Of a DNA stretch of 64,000 bases, positions 1 to 8,982 are shown in pieces. The number at the start of each line of letters is the position of its first letter. Within the stretch, counting starts at the first letter, position 1. The notes under the pieces are model-generated. The model did no database searches. It was given only the letters and a program-made list of their open reading frames with translations, and was not told the DNA's origin. The position numbers and the translations under genes are program-made. This DNA comes from Chitinophagaceae bacterium DXS (GTDB taxonomy: Bacteria; Bacteroidota; Bacteroidia; Chitinophagales; Chitinophagaceae): NCBI GenBank assembly GCA_030345135.1, contig CP128386.1, positions 5,657,327-5,721,326 of the forward strand, read 5' to 3'.

Positions 1-2
1 GG

Positions 3-179
3 GTATGGCTTTGGGCCGTTGCAGTATGCTATGCGCAAGTGTACGTTGGTAAACATTATCCGGGAGATATTATCGCTGGTGCTATTTTGGGTATTATAGG
101 CGGTAATATTACCATGCAATTATTGTATTATTGGATGCAGTTGCAAAACAAGCGGAAAAATACCAGGGCTTATGGCTAA
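3..179 (+). CDS. PAP2-family lipid phosphatase, C-terminal part
   Basis: The reading frame is open from the left edge and ends at a TAA at 177-179, giving 58 residues. It contains a VYVGKHYPGDIIAG stretch, which matches the last conserved block of PAP2 phosphatases, with the His and Asp of the catalytic site, followed by a hydrophobic segment and a basic tail. The family dephosphorylates membrane lipid phosphates such as undecaprenyl pyrophosphate. The stop overlaps the start of the glycosyltransferase at 172 by 8 bases, so the two are probably translationally coupled. The N-terminal part lies outside the window. Confidence 0.75.
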   Translation, partial: VWLWAVAVCYAQVYVGKHYPGDIIAGAILGIIGGNITMQLLYYWMQLQNKRKNTRAYG

Positions 180-1863
180 TCAATCTGGCAATGATCTTCT
201 AACTAAAGAAATCAGTCTTCCTCGAATACTTTTTTATGTTCTGTTGGCGGTTGCAATTGTTGTAAATGCATCAGGTCTTTTTATCGATATACTTGAACCT
301 GATTCAGCTTTATACGCATCTATTGCAAAAAGAATTGCATTAACAAATGACTGGGTGAACCTTTACGGCGATGGTCATGATTGGCTGGATAAGCCGCACT
401 TTCCATTTTGGGTGGCTGCAATAAGCTTTAAAGTGTTTGGCATAAATGCATTTGGTTACAAGTTGCCTTCGTTTATTTTCTGGTTGATTGGAATAAGGTA
501 CACTTATTTACTGACTAAGAACATCTATAACGATTCTGTCGCCAGACTCGCTGTCATCATCTACATAACAGCTTTACATGGTGTGTTGGAAAACTTCGAT
601 GTTCGCGCAGAGGGTTATTTGACGGCGCTTATCATTGCTGCTATTTATTATATTCTCAGAGCCGGGGAAAAAGGAAGGTTGTTGTATTATTTGCTGGCTG
701 CTTTTTGTTCCGCATGTGCAATAATGACCAAAGGTATTTTTGTACTGTTTACTATTTGGGGAGGTTTTGCATTGTATTGGTTGGTAACATATCAATGGAA
801 ACAATTCGTTGATTACAGGATCTGGCTTACAGTATTGCTCACTCTTGTATTTACTTTTCCCGAATTATGCAGTTTGTATGTTCAGTTTGACATGCATCCT
901 GAAAAAATAGACTTTGGTCAGACTCATGTCTCGGGCATCCGGTTCTTTTTCTGGGACAGCCAGTTTGGCCGTTTCTTTAATACAGGACCCATTAGAGGAG
1001 AGGGCGATCCGTTCTTCTTTTTACATACTTTGTTGTGGGCATTTTTGCCCTGGCCAGTGATATTGTATACTGCGGTTATCAGGCTTTTCGCCCGGAAAGG
1101 AAATGGTGATCCTTCAAATCGCATTTTTATTGTTTATGGAAGTGCGGCGATTACGTTTGTCTTATTTTCTTTATCAAAATTTCAGTTGCCACATTACATC
1201 ATTATCATTTTTCCACAACTTGCTATCATAACGGCCCAGGGATTAATGTCGTTTTTCAGTTCGAAAAAACTTGCAAAAGGCGTTTCGATCACACAAAGTA
1301 TTTTGTTAATTATAACAGTAGTGGCCAGCATCGCTTTAATGTTTATTACCGGATTTAATGGATTTTATTCCGTAGTTATTTTCGCATCGGTTATAGGTTG
1401 CTTTATTTTTTATAAATACAGAAAGACAACCTTGCGTGATATTGTTTTGAAAGGGTTTGCCTCATTTGCTATGCTTCACCTTTTTTTAAATGTGGTTTTT
1501 TATCCGCAGTTGTTGCAATTCCAGTCTGGTATGCTGGCAGGAAAATGGCTAACAGAGCACGGTTATAATAAGAAGCTTGCGATGTACAAATCAAATTCCT
1601 ACTCACTCGAGTTTTATGCTCCCGTAAATGTAGATAGGTTACCAACCGGTCAATCTTTAGACAGTTGCATTGCAAAAGGAAATATTATACTTTACACAAC
1701 AAAAGAAAACGCAGCAGAACTTACTGGCAGCGGATATAATGTACAACTATTGAAGGAATATGCTTTTTATCCTGTTAGCCGGTTAACTTTGCCGTTTTTA
1801 AATTACAAAACCAGGAGCAGGGAACTACAGCAAATAGTTCTGGCCAATGTTTCAAAAAAGTAA
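172..1863 (+). CDS. GT39/ArnT-like membrane glycosyltransferase
   Basis: A 563-residue polytopic membrane protein. After the first membrane helix comes an EPDSALYASIAKRI block with the acidic pair expected for the periplasmic catalytic loop of PMT/ArnT-type (GT-C) enzymes, followed by a LDKPHFPFW block typical of this family. Such enzymes move a sugar from a polyprenyl-phosphate carrier onto a lipid, glycan or protein on the outer face of the inner membrane. The neighbours fit: a PAP2 phosphatase upstream (8-base overlap) and a GtrA-type flippase downstream (17-base overlap), forming one operon. The acceptor cannot be told from sequence. Length is normal for the family. Confidence 0.8.
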   Translation: MANQSGNDLLTKEISLPRILFYVLLAVAIVVNASGLFIDILEPDSALYASIAKRIALTNDWVNLYGDGHDWLDKPHFPFWVAAISFKVFGINAFGYKLPSFIFWLIGIRYTYLLTKNIYNDSVARLAVIIYITALHGVLENFDVRAEGYLTALIIAAIYYILRAGEKGRLLYYLLAAFCSACAIMTKGIFVLFTIWGGFALYWLVTYQWKQFVDYRIWLTVLLTLVFTFPELCSLYVQFDMHPEKIDFGQTHVSGIRFFFWDSQFGRFFNTGPIRGEGDPFFFLHTLLWAFLPWPVILYTAVIRLFARKGNGDPSNRIFIVYGSAAITFVLFSLSKFQLPHYIIIIFPQLAIITAQGLMSFFSSKKLAKGVSITQSILLIITVVASIALMFITGFNGFYSVVIFASVIGCFIFYKYRKTTLRDIVLKGFASFAMLHLFLNVVFYPQLLQFQSGMLAGKWLTEHGYNKKLAMYKSNSYSLEFYAPVNVDRLPTGQSLDSCIAKGNIILYTTKENAAELTGSGYNVQLLKEYAFYPVSRLTLPFLNYKTRSRELQQIVLANVSKK

Positions 1864-2269
1864 AGCCGGCATGGATCCTAAAGCAACGTCATTTATTCTA
1901 AAGTTTTTGAAGTTTGGGATTACTGGTTTCATTGGAATGATTGTGGACTTCGGAGTTACCTGGTTGCTGAAGGAAAAAGCGAAATGGAATAAATACCTGG
2001 CCAATACAACAGGCTTTACTTTGGCTGTTATCAACAACTACATCCTTAACCGCATTTGGACATTTAAAAGCACAAATCCCCAATGGCTTGCCGAATTTGA
2101 AAAATTCCTGTTTCTAAGTATTGTCGGCTTGTGCCTGAATAATCTGATTATTTACCTTCTTACCGAAAAAAGAAAGACCAATTTTTACGTAGCCAAAGCA
2201 ATCGCAGTCGTTATCGTTGTTTTGTGGAACTTCTTTTCGAACTACTTTTTTACGTTTAGACTGAATTAG
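1847..2269 (+). CDS. GtrA-family protein
   Basis: A 140-residue protein with four predicted membrane helices and the GtrA signature: KFGITGFIGMIVDFGVTWLL at the N-terminus and NYILNRIWTF in the second helix region. GtrA proteins are thought to flip polyprenyl-phosphate-linked sugars across the inner membrane, which would supply the GT39-like enzyme just upstream. The listed ATG at 1847 lies inside the upstream gene; an in-frame ATG at 1871, after that gene's stop, is an alternative start that removes eight residues. Family assignment is firm; the sugar is unknown. Confidence 0.85.
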   Translation: MFQKSKAGMDPKATSFILKFLKFGITGFIGMIVDFGVTWLLKEKAKWNKYLANTTGFTLAVINNYILNRIWTFKSTNPQWLAEFEKFLFLSIVGLCLNNLIIYLLTEKRKTNFYVAKAIAVVIVVLWNFFSNYFFTFRLN

Positions 2270-2450
2270 CTGTCAGCAGTCAGCTTGAAGTACGAGGTAT
2301 CAGGTGTCAGGTTTCAGGTATAAGCAATAGAGTGCTGTGCCTAAAATTCAGACATCCTTAAATCAGAGATGATCAAATCAGACATCTGACATTTGCATCG
2401 TCTCTCCATCTAAAATCGTACATCGTACACCTTACATAAGTTAGTTTTCG
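2270..2450. repeat. Intergenic word-array repeats
   Basis: The gap between gtrA-like and the S9 peptidase holds short degenerate repeats: a run built on CAGGTRTCAGG words (about 2292-2320), copies of ATCAGACATC (about 2350-2390) and ATCGTACATCGTACACC (about 2415-2432). The CAGGTATCAGG family recurs at about 38122-38160. No gene is visible. Confidence 0.6.
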
Positions 2451-2458
2451 TAACCTTG
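2451..2458 (+). promoter_or_regulatory. Putative -7 promoter element for S9 peptidase
   Basis: TAACCTTG followed by CA, one mismatch from the Bacteroidota TAnnTTTG -7 element. The same TAACCTTGCAC string lies upstream of the YcxB-like gene at 4528. A clear -33 TTG box at the usual spacing is not evident. Confidence 0.45.
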
Positions 2459-2497
2459 CACCGGCTTAGGCCTTATTGATCAATTTAAATGCATGCT

Positions 2498-4405
2498 ATG
2501 AAATATTTATTATTAGCAGGACTACTTTGTAGCGGTACAGTTATGGCACAACAGCATCTTACCCCCGAATTAATGTGGAAGCTTGGAAGAGTTTCCGGAA
2601 CAGGAATCAGTACTGATAAACAGTTTGTTATCTACAGCGTAAACACGCCCGACATTGCTGAAAATAAAAGCAATAGTAAAAATTATAAGATCCCTGTAGC
2701 AGGAGGAAGTGCGGAAGAAATTGCGAAAACGGATGACATATTGCACAATGACAGAATTTCTCCAGATGGAAAATTTATCATTAGCAGCAAGCCTGTAAAA
2801 GTGAAAAAAGTATACGGAAGTGATTTTTACCCGGATCTCACAAAGTCAAATGTGCAGATCTACGAAACCTTAAACTACCGGCACTGGGATACATGGGAAG
2901 ATGGAAATTTTGATCATGTGTTTGTTGCTCCGCTGGTAGATGGTAAGCCGGGAGAGGAAAAAGACATCATGGCCGGAGAAGCTTACGATTGTCCTCAAAA
3001 GCCTTTCGGCGGCAATGAGGATTTTATCTGGAGCCCTGATAGCAAGAAGATCATCTACGTAACAAAGAAAAAATACGGTACTGAATATGCCGTTAGCACA
3101 AATACGGATTTGTATGAATATGATCTGGCTTCAGGGTCTACCAAAAATCTGACTGAAGAAAATAAGGGCTATGATGTAGCGCCCGCATTCAACAACAAGG
3201 GCGAGTTAGCATGGATGAGCATGAAACGTGATGGCTATGAAAGCGATAAACAGGATATTGTTGTTTGGAATGGAGCCACCAAAATGAACCTGACTCAGCA
3301 GCGTGATGATATTCACGTTGAAAGCTTTAAATGGAGCGATGACGGCAAAACGATCTTCTTTATCGCGCCGATAGACGGAACACTTCAATTGTTTTCAGTT
3401 AATTATCCTGGTAAAACAAGGATGGCCGTTGTGATCAGACAAATTACAAAAGGCGATTTTGATGTAAGCGGGATAGTAGGTCAGGCAGGGAGTTCACTTA
3501 TTGTTTCAAGAACAGATATTAATCATGCGGCGGAGTTGTTTACCGTAGATCTTTCCGGCGGCACTTTGGCGCAGCTTACCCATGTTAACGATGATGCCTT
3601 TGCGCAGTTGGGTGTGTGCAAAACCGAGCGCAGGTTTATTACCACTACCGACAATAAAAAAATGCTTGCATGGGTGATCTATCCGCCTGATTTTGATGCA
3701 AGCAAAAAGTATCCGACGTTATTGTATTGCCAGGGTGGTCCACAATCTGCGTTAACGCAGTTTTACTCCTTCCGTTGGAATTTTCAGTTGATGGCATCAC
3801 AGGGATATATTGTTGTAGCGCCCAACAGAAGAGGTATGCCGGGTCACGGTACACAGTGGAACGAGCAAGTGAGTAAAGACTGGGGCGGACAAGTATTGCA
3901 GGATTACCTGAGCGCGATTGATGCACTGAGTAAAGAGCCTTTTGTCGATAAAAGCAGGTTGGGTTGCGTAGGTGCAAGTTTTGGCGGTTTTTCTGCTTTT
4001 GCGCTGGCGGGGATGCACAACAACCGCTTTAAAACTTTTATAGCGCACGACGGTATTTTTGATTTTAGAAGCATGTACGGAACGACGGACGAAATGTGGT
4101 TTGAAAACTGGGAGAAGGGTGGCCCTTATTGGGAGAAGAACAATAAAGTAGCTCAACGATCTTTCAGCCAAAGCCCGAGTAACTTTGTTGACAAATGGAA
4201 TACGCCTATCATGATCATTCAGGGTGGTATTGATTTCCGTGTGCCGATTGAACAGGGACAGCAGGCGTTTCAAGCTGCGCAGCTAAGAGGAATAAAGAGC
4301 AGGTTCCTGTATTTCCCGGACGAAAATCACTGGGTATTAAAAGCGCAGAATGCACTGGTTTGGCAACATGAATTCTTCAAATGGCTTGATGAAACGCTTA
4401 AATAA
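2498..4405 (+). CDS. S9-family prolyl oligopeptidase / dipeptidyl peptidase
   Basis: A secreted or periplasmic serine peptidase of about 635 residues. It starts with a clean signal peptide ending near VMAQQ, then a beta-propeller-like region with TolB/DPP-like repeats, then an alpha/beta hydrolase domain from about residue 390. Counted from an alternative ATG at 2489, the triad is Ser497 in GASFGGFS, Asp582 in GGIDFRVP and His614 in DENHW. The ATG at 2498 gives the more usual signal peptide start. The family cleaves short peptides, often after proline. It stands alone, with a promoter-like element at 2451 and a strong terminator at 4437. Confidence 0.85.
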   Translation: MKYLLLAGLLCSGTVMAQQHLTPELMWKLGRVSGTGISTDKQFVIYSVNTPDIAENKSNSKNYKIPVAGGSAEEIAKTDDILHNDRISPDGKFIISSKPVKVKKVYGSDFYPDLTKSNVQIYETLNYRHWDTWEDGNFDHVFVAPLVDGKPGEEKDIMAGEAYDCPQKPFGGNEDFIWSPDSKKIIYVTKKKYGTEYAVSTNTDLYEYDLASGSTKNLTEENKGYDVAPAFNNKGELAWMSMKRDGYESDKQDIVVWNGATKMNLTQQRDDIHVESFKWSDDGKTIFFIAPIDGTLQLFSVNYPGKTRMAVVIRQITKGDFDVSGIVGQAGSSLIVSRTDINHAAELFTVDLSGGTLAQLTHVNDDAFAQLGVCKTERRFITTTDNKKMLAWVIYPPDFDASKKYPTLLYCQGGPQSALTQFYSFRWNFQLMASQGYIVVAPNRRGMPGHGTQWNEQVSKDWGGQVLQDYLSAIDALSKEPFVDKSRLGCVGASFGGFSAFALAGMHNNRFKTFIAHDGIFDFRSMYGTTDEMWFENWEKGGPYWEKNNKVAQRSFSQSPSNFVDKWNTPIMIIQGGIDFRVPIEQGQQAFQAAQLRGIKSRFLYFPDENHWVLKAQNALVWQHEFFKWLDETLK

Positions 4406-4436
4406 TTTCATGTAGAAATATTTTAATACGCACTCC

Positions 4437-4470
4437 AACTGCCTCAATTTCATTGGGGCAGTTGTTTTTT
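4437..4470 (+). terminator. Rho-independent terminator after S9 peptidase
   Basis: Stem AACTGCCTCAA (4437-4447) pairs with TTGGGGCAGTT (4453-4463) with one G-T wobble, a 5-base loop, then a T-rich tail to 4470. Confidence 0.85.
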
Positions 4471-4527
4471 AAGCAGCCTGTTCACCAAAAAGAACAGAAA
4501 AGTTTTCGGTCTGCCTGATTTTTCTCT

Positions 4528-4535
4528 TAACCTTG
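4528..4535 (+). promoter_or_regulatory. Putative -7 promoter element for YcxB-like gene
   Basis: TAACCTTG, one mismatch from TAnnTTTG, 36 bases upstream of the ATG at 4572. A TTG codon that could extend the downstream frame (4533) lies within this element and so would sit upstream of any transcript made from it. This decides the start in favour of 4572. Confidence 0.5.
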
Positions 4536-4571
4536 CACAACATTTTTGAACGCGTAAACCGGCTAAGCTTC

Positions 4572-5048
4572 ATGCAGTACAGTTTTTCTTACAACAAAAA
4601 ACAGGTAATACAAGGCCTGCGGTATCATTTCATTTCCAGAACTGAAGTACGCTTCCTTGTTATTGTAGTAAATGTATTCGCTATTATAGCAGCCGTTTTA
4701 TACTTCATGAAGAAAATTCGCCCCGAACCTTTTTTGCTTGGTTCCTTTTTGTGGGTGATGATCATGTTAACCTTTTGGCAAATACTGCCATTGCTCATCT
4801 ACAGGCGGGAAGCTACATTTAAAGAAAGCTTTACCATCTATTTTGCCGAACATGATGTGAGACTGGAAAGTAGCCGTGGATACGTTGACTGGAACTATAG
4901 TCAATTCAGCAGCTTTTTTGAAAGTCCTAATTTCTTTCACCTTTATTTTAACCCAAGGTCATTTTTCCTTATACCCAAAGAAGGCATGACTGAAGAATTT
5001 AAGCACGATTTGAGAGGAGTGCTTAACAGAAAGATTGGGAAGAAGTAA
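4572..5048 (+). CDS. YcxB-like membrane protein
   Basis: A 158-residue protein with two adjacent membrane helices (about residues 30-80 from this ATG) followed by a small cytoplasmic beta-rich domain containing DWNYSQFSSFFESPNFFHLYF and a PRSFFLIPKEGM block, typical of the YcxB-like C-terminal domain. The function of that family is not known. The start at ATG 4572 is preferred over an upstream TTG at 4533, which falls inside a promoter element. The gene converges with the nucleotidase gene, leaving 6 bases between the two stops. Confidence 0.65.
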   Translation: MQYSFSYNKKQVIQGLRYHFISRTEVRFLVIVVNVFAIIAAVLYFMKKIRPEPFLLGSFLWVMIMLTFWQILPLLIYRREATFKESFTIYFAEHDVRLESSRGYVDWNYSQFSSFFESPNFFHLYFNPRSFFLIPKEGMTEEFKHDLRGVLNRKIGKK

Positions 5049-5054
5049 AAATTC

Positions 5055-6608
5055 TTACAATTTCCCGTTCATTCTTTCCAGATACTTAATAACAGCCAAT
5101 CTTATATCGCTTTGAGGATTTAGTGGCGAAGTCTGCTTGTTGTACAATCTGTATACTTCGTAATTTTTTTCATTCAGAAAGCCGAGATTCTGTTCCTGTC
5201 CTTCAATCAGAAAATCATTCAGCGCTATTTTATATGCTTGTTTTTCGTCTATTGGTTTACCGTGAATCAGCCATTTGCCGTTACTGGAAGTTATAGTGGA
5301 AGAATACTGTAAAAAGCCGCCGGTCGCGCTGTTTTTTTTGCCGGCTTCCAATACCTGGATCAATAGTTTTCCGGTAATGTCAGCCTGCCTTATAGTGCCT
5401 CCGTAAGGCATCGCGCGCATAATGGTGTATTGTGTTATTGGAGGCGCCAACATTTCATCAACCCGGATGGAGCCTGCGTTGAATAATGTGGCGTCCGTAT
5501 CCGGACATGCATCGGCCATCGCCGCGCAGATCAGTTTAGTAAAATTAGATTGAGTAGTGCTTACAACACTGTCTCTCGCATCAAACGGAGCTCCTTCTTT
5601 CAGCAACACTTCCCTGTAATTAAAGCCAAGTGCTCCGTAAGCTGTATCAACAACAGACCACCATTTATTGACTACATTGTTTGTGGCATCGTCAAAAGCA
5701 ATTTTGTTGTCCAGTTCTTTTAATTCAGGTTTGGGTGTTGTAGCAGTTCTTGCTCTTGTATCAATTTGCAGCCTTACCACATAAGCATTCACTGCATTTG
5801 AGTGAGCTTTGGTTATATATACATTGCCTACTTTTTCAAAACGCATATCATGTTCGTGGCCTCCAATAATGGCCGCCAATTTTGGAAGTTGTTTGGCCAG
5901 TTGTATGTCCTGATCGAGGTCCTGATGCGTAATAGCTACAACGGCATCGCACGAATCCTTTATCTTCTCATAAATGATTGTCGCTGCACTTAGCGGGTTT
6001 TGATAGGCAACATATTTCTTTTTTGTTTTAGGAATGTTAATACCGATAAATCCAATTCGCGCCGTTGTTCCATCTGCATCTTTAATTGACCGGATTACAT
6101 AAGTTGGTATAGGCGTTGCAGACGATCCTGAGATCTTTTGAAAAGGCTGTTCTTTCCCGTTTTTTACCTGGAAGCTGTTGGATGAAACCCATTGGAAATT
6201 GGATTCATTAATACGTTCCTGCAAATCAGCTTCGTCAAGATCAAATTCATGATTTCCAAATCCAACAAGGTCAAAGCCCGCAGTATTCATGGCCTCAACC
6301 ATTTGTTTGCCTATCACTGCTCTGCCTTGCAATTTCATTCTGTTATAGATAGATGGACTTAAAAAGTCTCCTGCCATTAGCAACAGTGTATTTGGATTGG
6401 CTTGCAGGTACTGCTTTTTTAAAGTAGCCACACGGGCTAAACCGCCTGCTTCTCCGTTCCTGATAGCTGATATCTCGTACACATCGTTTACCTGCACCAG
6501 TACAACTTCAATCTTGCCGTCGTTTCTGTGACTGCCCGTCTTTATGCTTGAACAAGCCGCAAATAGGAGCGTTACGCAAATTGCGCCGATAGTTTTTAAC
6601 GGATTCAT
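5055..6608 (-). CDS. 5'-nucleotidase / UshA-family metallophosphoesterase lipoprotein
   Basis: A 517-residue lipoprotein: the signal peptide ends in the lipobox LLFAACSS. The N-terminal metallophosphatase domain shows VNDVYEI (first metal motif, with Val where His is common), GDFLSP, GNHEFD and GGHEHD. The C-terminal 5'-nucleotidase domain carries the NAGSIR block for nucleotide binding. Relatives remove phosphate from extracellular nucleotides or hydrolyse cyclic nucleotides, anchored at the outer membrane or periplasm. The VNDVYEI variant sits in a subset of bacterial members, so the exact substrate is uncertain. The gene is divergent from the amidase gene. Confidence 0.85.
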   Translation of the reverse strand: MNPLKTIGAICVTLLFAACSSIKTGSHRNDGKIEVVLVQVNDVYEISAIRNGEAGGLARVATLKKQYLQANPNTLLLMAGDFLSPSIYNRMKLQGRAVIGKQMVEAMNTAGFDLVGFGNHEFDLDEADLQERINESNFQWVSSNSFQVKNGKEQPFQKISGSSATPIPTYVIRSIKDADGTTARIGFIGINIPKTKKKYVAYQNPLSAATIIYEKIKDSCDAVVAITHQDLDQDIQLAKQLPKLAAIIGGHEHDMRFEKVGNVYITKAHSNAVNAYVVRLQIDTRARTATTPKPELKELDNKIAFDDATNNVVNKWWSVVDTAYGALGFNYREVLLKEGAPFDARDSVVSTTQSNFTKLICAAMADACPDTDATLFNAGSIRVDEMLAPPITQYTIMRAMPYGGTIRQADITGKLLIQVLEAGKKNSATGGFLQYSSTITSSNGKWLIHGKPIDEKQAYKIALNDFLIEGQEQNLGFLNEKNYEVYRLYNKQTSPLNPQSDIRLAVIKYLERMNGKL

Positions 6609-6780
6609 GCCTGCCTGAATTAGCTGGTTAAGGTAAGCAACAATTTCTTAAAGGTGTAGTTATATTGCATTAATTCATGTTTTGTTTTTATTTTCAATTT
6701 TCAAAATCAGCCTGAGGATACGCGCTGGCTGTAATTGCGGGTGCATGTATAGCATGACCCGGTTAAGAAAAAATATGTGA

Positions 6781-8004
6781 ATGAAAAAAGTTCTTTTCGT
6801 AGCGTCTATGCTAGTCTGCACCATGGTGCATGCGCAACATGCCGTTACATCGTACTCGGTTGGAAAAACTACAGGTGATCTGCCTTACATGGAATATGGG
6901 CTAGGTGATGACAGGCTGGGCGGAGCAAAAATGACCTATCTCGATACAAATGTTTTGGTCCGGGTGGTGGATAGTGTAAAGGATGACTATGAAGTGCAGT
7001 TATCCCGCAGCCGTTTTGCTTATTTGCCTAAGTCATCGGTGGTATTTGATTCGGTACGGCACATTAAGCCTTATTACCTTACGGGTAGTTGTAAAGTGTA
7101 CGGCGACAGCCTGTACGATTATGTAAATGTTTTGCTGGATGAGAAACTGCCATATACCAGCATACAACAGATCAATCCCTCGCGTATTGTCGTAGACATA
7201 TTTGGCGCTACAAGCAATACCAACTGGATAACGCAATTATCTACAGCAAAAGAAATCAAGAATACCTGGTATGAACAAGTAGACAATGACGTGTTCCGCC
7301 TGATCATTGAATTAAAACATCCGCAGCATTGGGGCCATACCATCTATTATGACAGGAATAAACTTGTAATACGTGTTAAACAACAGCCGGCTAACGAGCG
7401 CTGGGGGAAATTGAAGATCGCGATAGATGCAGGCCACGGAGGGGCGAACAGAGGCGCAGAAGGCGTTACGAGCAAAATACTGGAAAAAGATTATACGTTG
7501 CTGTTTGCGCAACAATTGGAGCAGGTGCTGAAAAAGAAAGGCTTTGATGTGTTTATGACACGCAACAATGATACTACACTGGACATGATAGAGCGGGTTT
7601 ATATGCTTAGAGAATATCAGCCTGATGTGCTGTTAAGCCTTCACCTCAATTCCGCAGGTAACGATACGGTAAAAGGAACAAGTACGTATTACCGGTATAT
7701 TGGTTTCAGGCCGCTAACCCAGTCTGTAATGAAACGCATGTTGCAAACAGGCCTGAGTGAATTTGGCAATGTGGGTAATTTCAATTTTGCTTTAAGTGGC
7801 CCGACAGATTATCCCAACTGCCTTACAGAAATTGCTTTTCTAAGTAATGTAGATGATGAAAAAAAAGTGCTTGACGCAGGTTTCAGAAAAAAAGTGGCAA
7901 ATCAGATCTATTTGGGACTGAATGACTGGCTGGCCACAAATGGCATCATCGTTCCAAAACCATCTCCTCAAAAAGCAAAAAAAACAAAAAATAAAACAAG
8001 CTAA
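6781..8004 (+). CDS. N-acetylmuramoyl-L-alanine amidase (Amidase_3)
   Basis: A 407-residue exported protein: signal peptide to about residue 19 (MVHAQ), an N-terminal beta-rich domain to about residue 205 resembling AMIN-type targeting domains, and a zinc amidase domain from about 208. Zinc and catalytic residues are visible in DAGHGG, ILEKDY, LHLNS and LTEIAFLSN. The enzyme cuts the bond between MurNAc and the L-Ala stem peptide in peptidoglycan, normally during daughter-cell separation. A Lys-rich tail follows the domain. The next gene starts 2 bases after the stop. Confidence 0.88.
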   Translation: MKKVLFVASMLVCTMVHAQHAVTSYSVGKTTGDLPYMEYGLGDDRLGGAKMTYLDTNVLVRVVDSVKDDYEVQLSRSRFAYLPKSSVVFDSVRHIKPYYLTGSCKVYGDSLYDYVNVLLDEKLPYTSIQQINPSRIVVDIFGATSNTNWITQLSTAKEIKNTWYEQVDNDVFRLIIELKHPQHWGHTIYYDRNKLVIRVKQQPANERWGKLKIAIDAGHGGANRGAEGVTSKILEKDYTLLFAQQLEQVLKKKGFDVFMTRNNDTTLDMIERVYMLREYQPDVLLSLHLNSAGNDTVKGTSTYYRYIGFRPLTQSVMKRMLQTGLSEFGNVGNFNFALSGPTDYPNCLTEIAFLSNVDDEKKVLDAGFRKKVANQIYLGLNDWLATNGIIVPKPSPQKAKKTKNKTS

Positions 8005-8005
8005 C

Positions 8006-8320
8006 ATGAAAAACTTATTTGTTCATCACGTGTATTTCTGGCTAAAAAATCCAGGTTCGCAGGAAGATCTGGCACAACTGCTCGATGGTTTGAATAAACT
8101 GGCAAAGGTTGAAACCATTCAAAAACATCATATCGGCGTTCCTGCAGCAACAAACAGGGACGTAATTGAGCGCACTTATGCGGCTTCATGGTTGGCTTTG
8201 TTTGATAATGCCGCAGATCAGGATAGCTATCAGGTAGATCCCATCCACCTGAAATTTGTTGAGGAATGTTCACATTTGTGGAGCAAGGTGGTGGTGTTTG
8301 ATAGTGTTGATGCATCATAG
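8006..8320 (+). CDS. Dabb (stress-responsive A/B barrel) domain protein
   Basis: A 104-residue single-domain protein starting KNLFVHHVYFWLKNP and ending HLWSKVVVFDS, the pattern of the Dabb dimeric alpha/beta barrel family. Small members occur in stress responses and some act as cyclases or cofactor-free enzymes; nothing here fixes a reaction. The ATG at 8006 lies 2 bases after the amidase stop, so the two are co-transcribed. The frame is also open upstream within the amidase gene, but that extension would be Lys/Gln-rich amidase sequence read out of frame and is not believable. Confidence 0.75.
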   Translation: MKNLFVHHVYFWLKNPGSQEDLAQLLDGLNKLAKVETIQKHHIGVPAATNRDVIERTYAASWLALFDNAADQDSYQVDPIHLKFVEECSHLWSKVVVFDSVDAS

Positions 8321-8955
8321 TCAATAGCGGCAAGTCAACAGTGAATAGTCAATGGTCAAAGGCACAGGCTGCTTCACTTTTTTGTGGCCTCTCGTTAAGG
8401 TAGTCAATAGTAAATAGTCAAAAACTGTGACTTTCTAATTTTTTTCAATCATCTGAAATTGAAGGGATCGCAAAATCTAAAGATGCTGCACATTTCACTA
8501 TTGACCATTCACTATTCACTAAGTCAATAGTGAATGGTCAATAGCCAAAGATGCAGTTTTCGCGAGGCTTTTGCGTGCATTCATTGAGGTCTTAATGAAT
8601 TGCCAAATGTTCGGCGTGAGCTTTTCACCTCAAAGATTAAAAGGCCTATCCAACCGGAATCTGCCACACCTTTCACTATTGACCATTCACTATTCACTAA
8701 GTCAATAGTGAATGGTCAATAGCCAAAGATGCAGTTTTCGCGAGGCTTTTGCAGGCAGTCACTAAGGTCAATAGCGAATAATCAATAGTCAAAGATGCCG
8801 TTTTCGTGTGCTTTTTGTAGACTTCAGTTAGGGTAGTCATTGCCGTGTAAAAGTTTAGGGCTTTTTACATTATGAATTAAAAGGCTTAGCTGGCCGGAAA
8901 CTGTTGCACCTTTCACTATTGACCATTCACTAATGACTGAATTCACTATTCACCA
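8321..8955. repeat. Word-array repeat block with tandem units and hairpins
   Basis: A gene-free 635-base gap packed with GAATAGTCAATGG-type words and their complements. Three larger units begin with TTTCACTATTGACC at 8493, 8671 and 8911; 8493-8575 and 8671-8753 are identical over about 82 bases. Each of the first two units folds into a 19-bp perfect stem: CTATTGACCATTCACTATT at 8498-8516 pairs with 8526-8544. Two units also share a flank (AAAAGGCYTAKC, about 8639 and 8878). No coding potential is seen. Confidence 0.85.
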
Positions 8956-8970
8956 TTGACTATTAATTTT

Positions 8971-8978
8971 TACATTTG
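8971..8978 (+). promoter_or_regulatory. -7 promoter element (TACATTTG) for CorC-like gene
   Basis: A perfect TAnnTTTG match placed 4 bases before the ATG at 8983. Transcription from it would begin at or next to the start codon, so the mRNA may be leaderless. The TTG at 8956 in the same frame would lie upstream of the transcript. Confidence 0.55.
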
Positions 8979-8982
8979 TTTC

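Noticed and set aside
3645-4273. Long minus-strand frames opposite the S9 peptidase
   Set aside because: The plus-strand peptidase has all catalytic motifs; the antisense frames show none.
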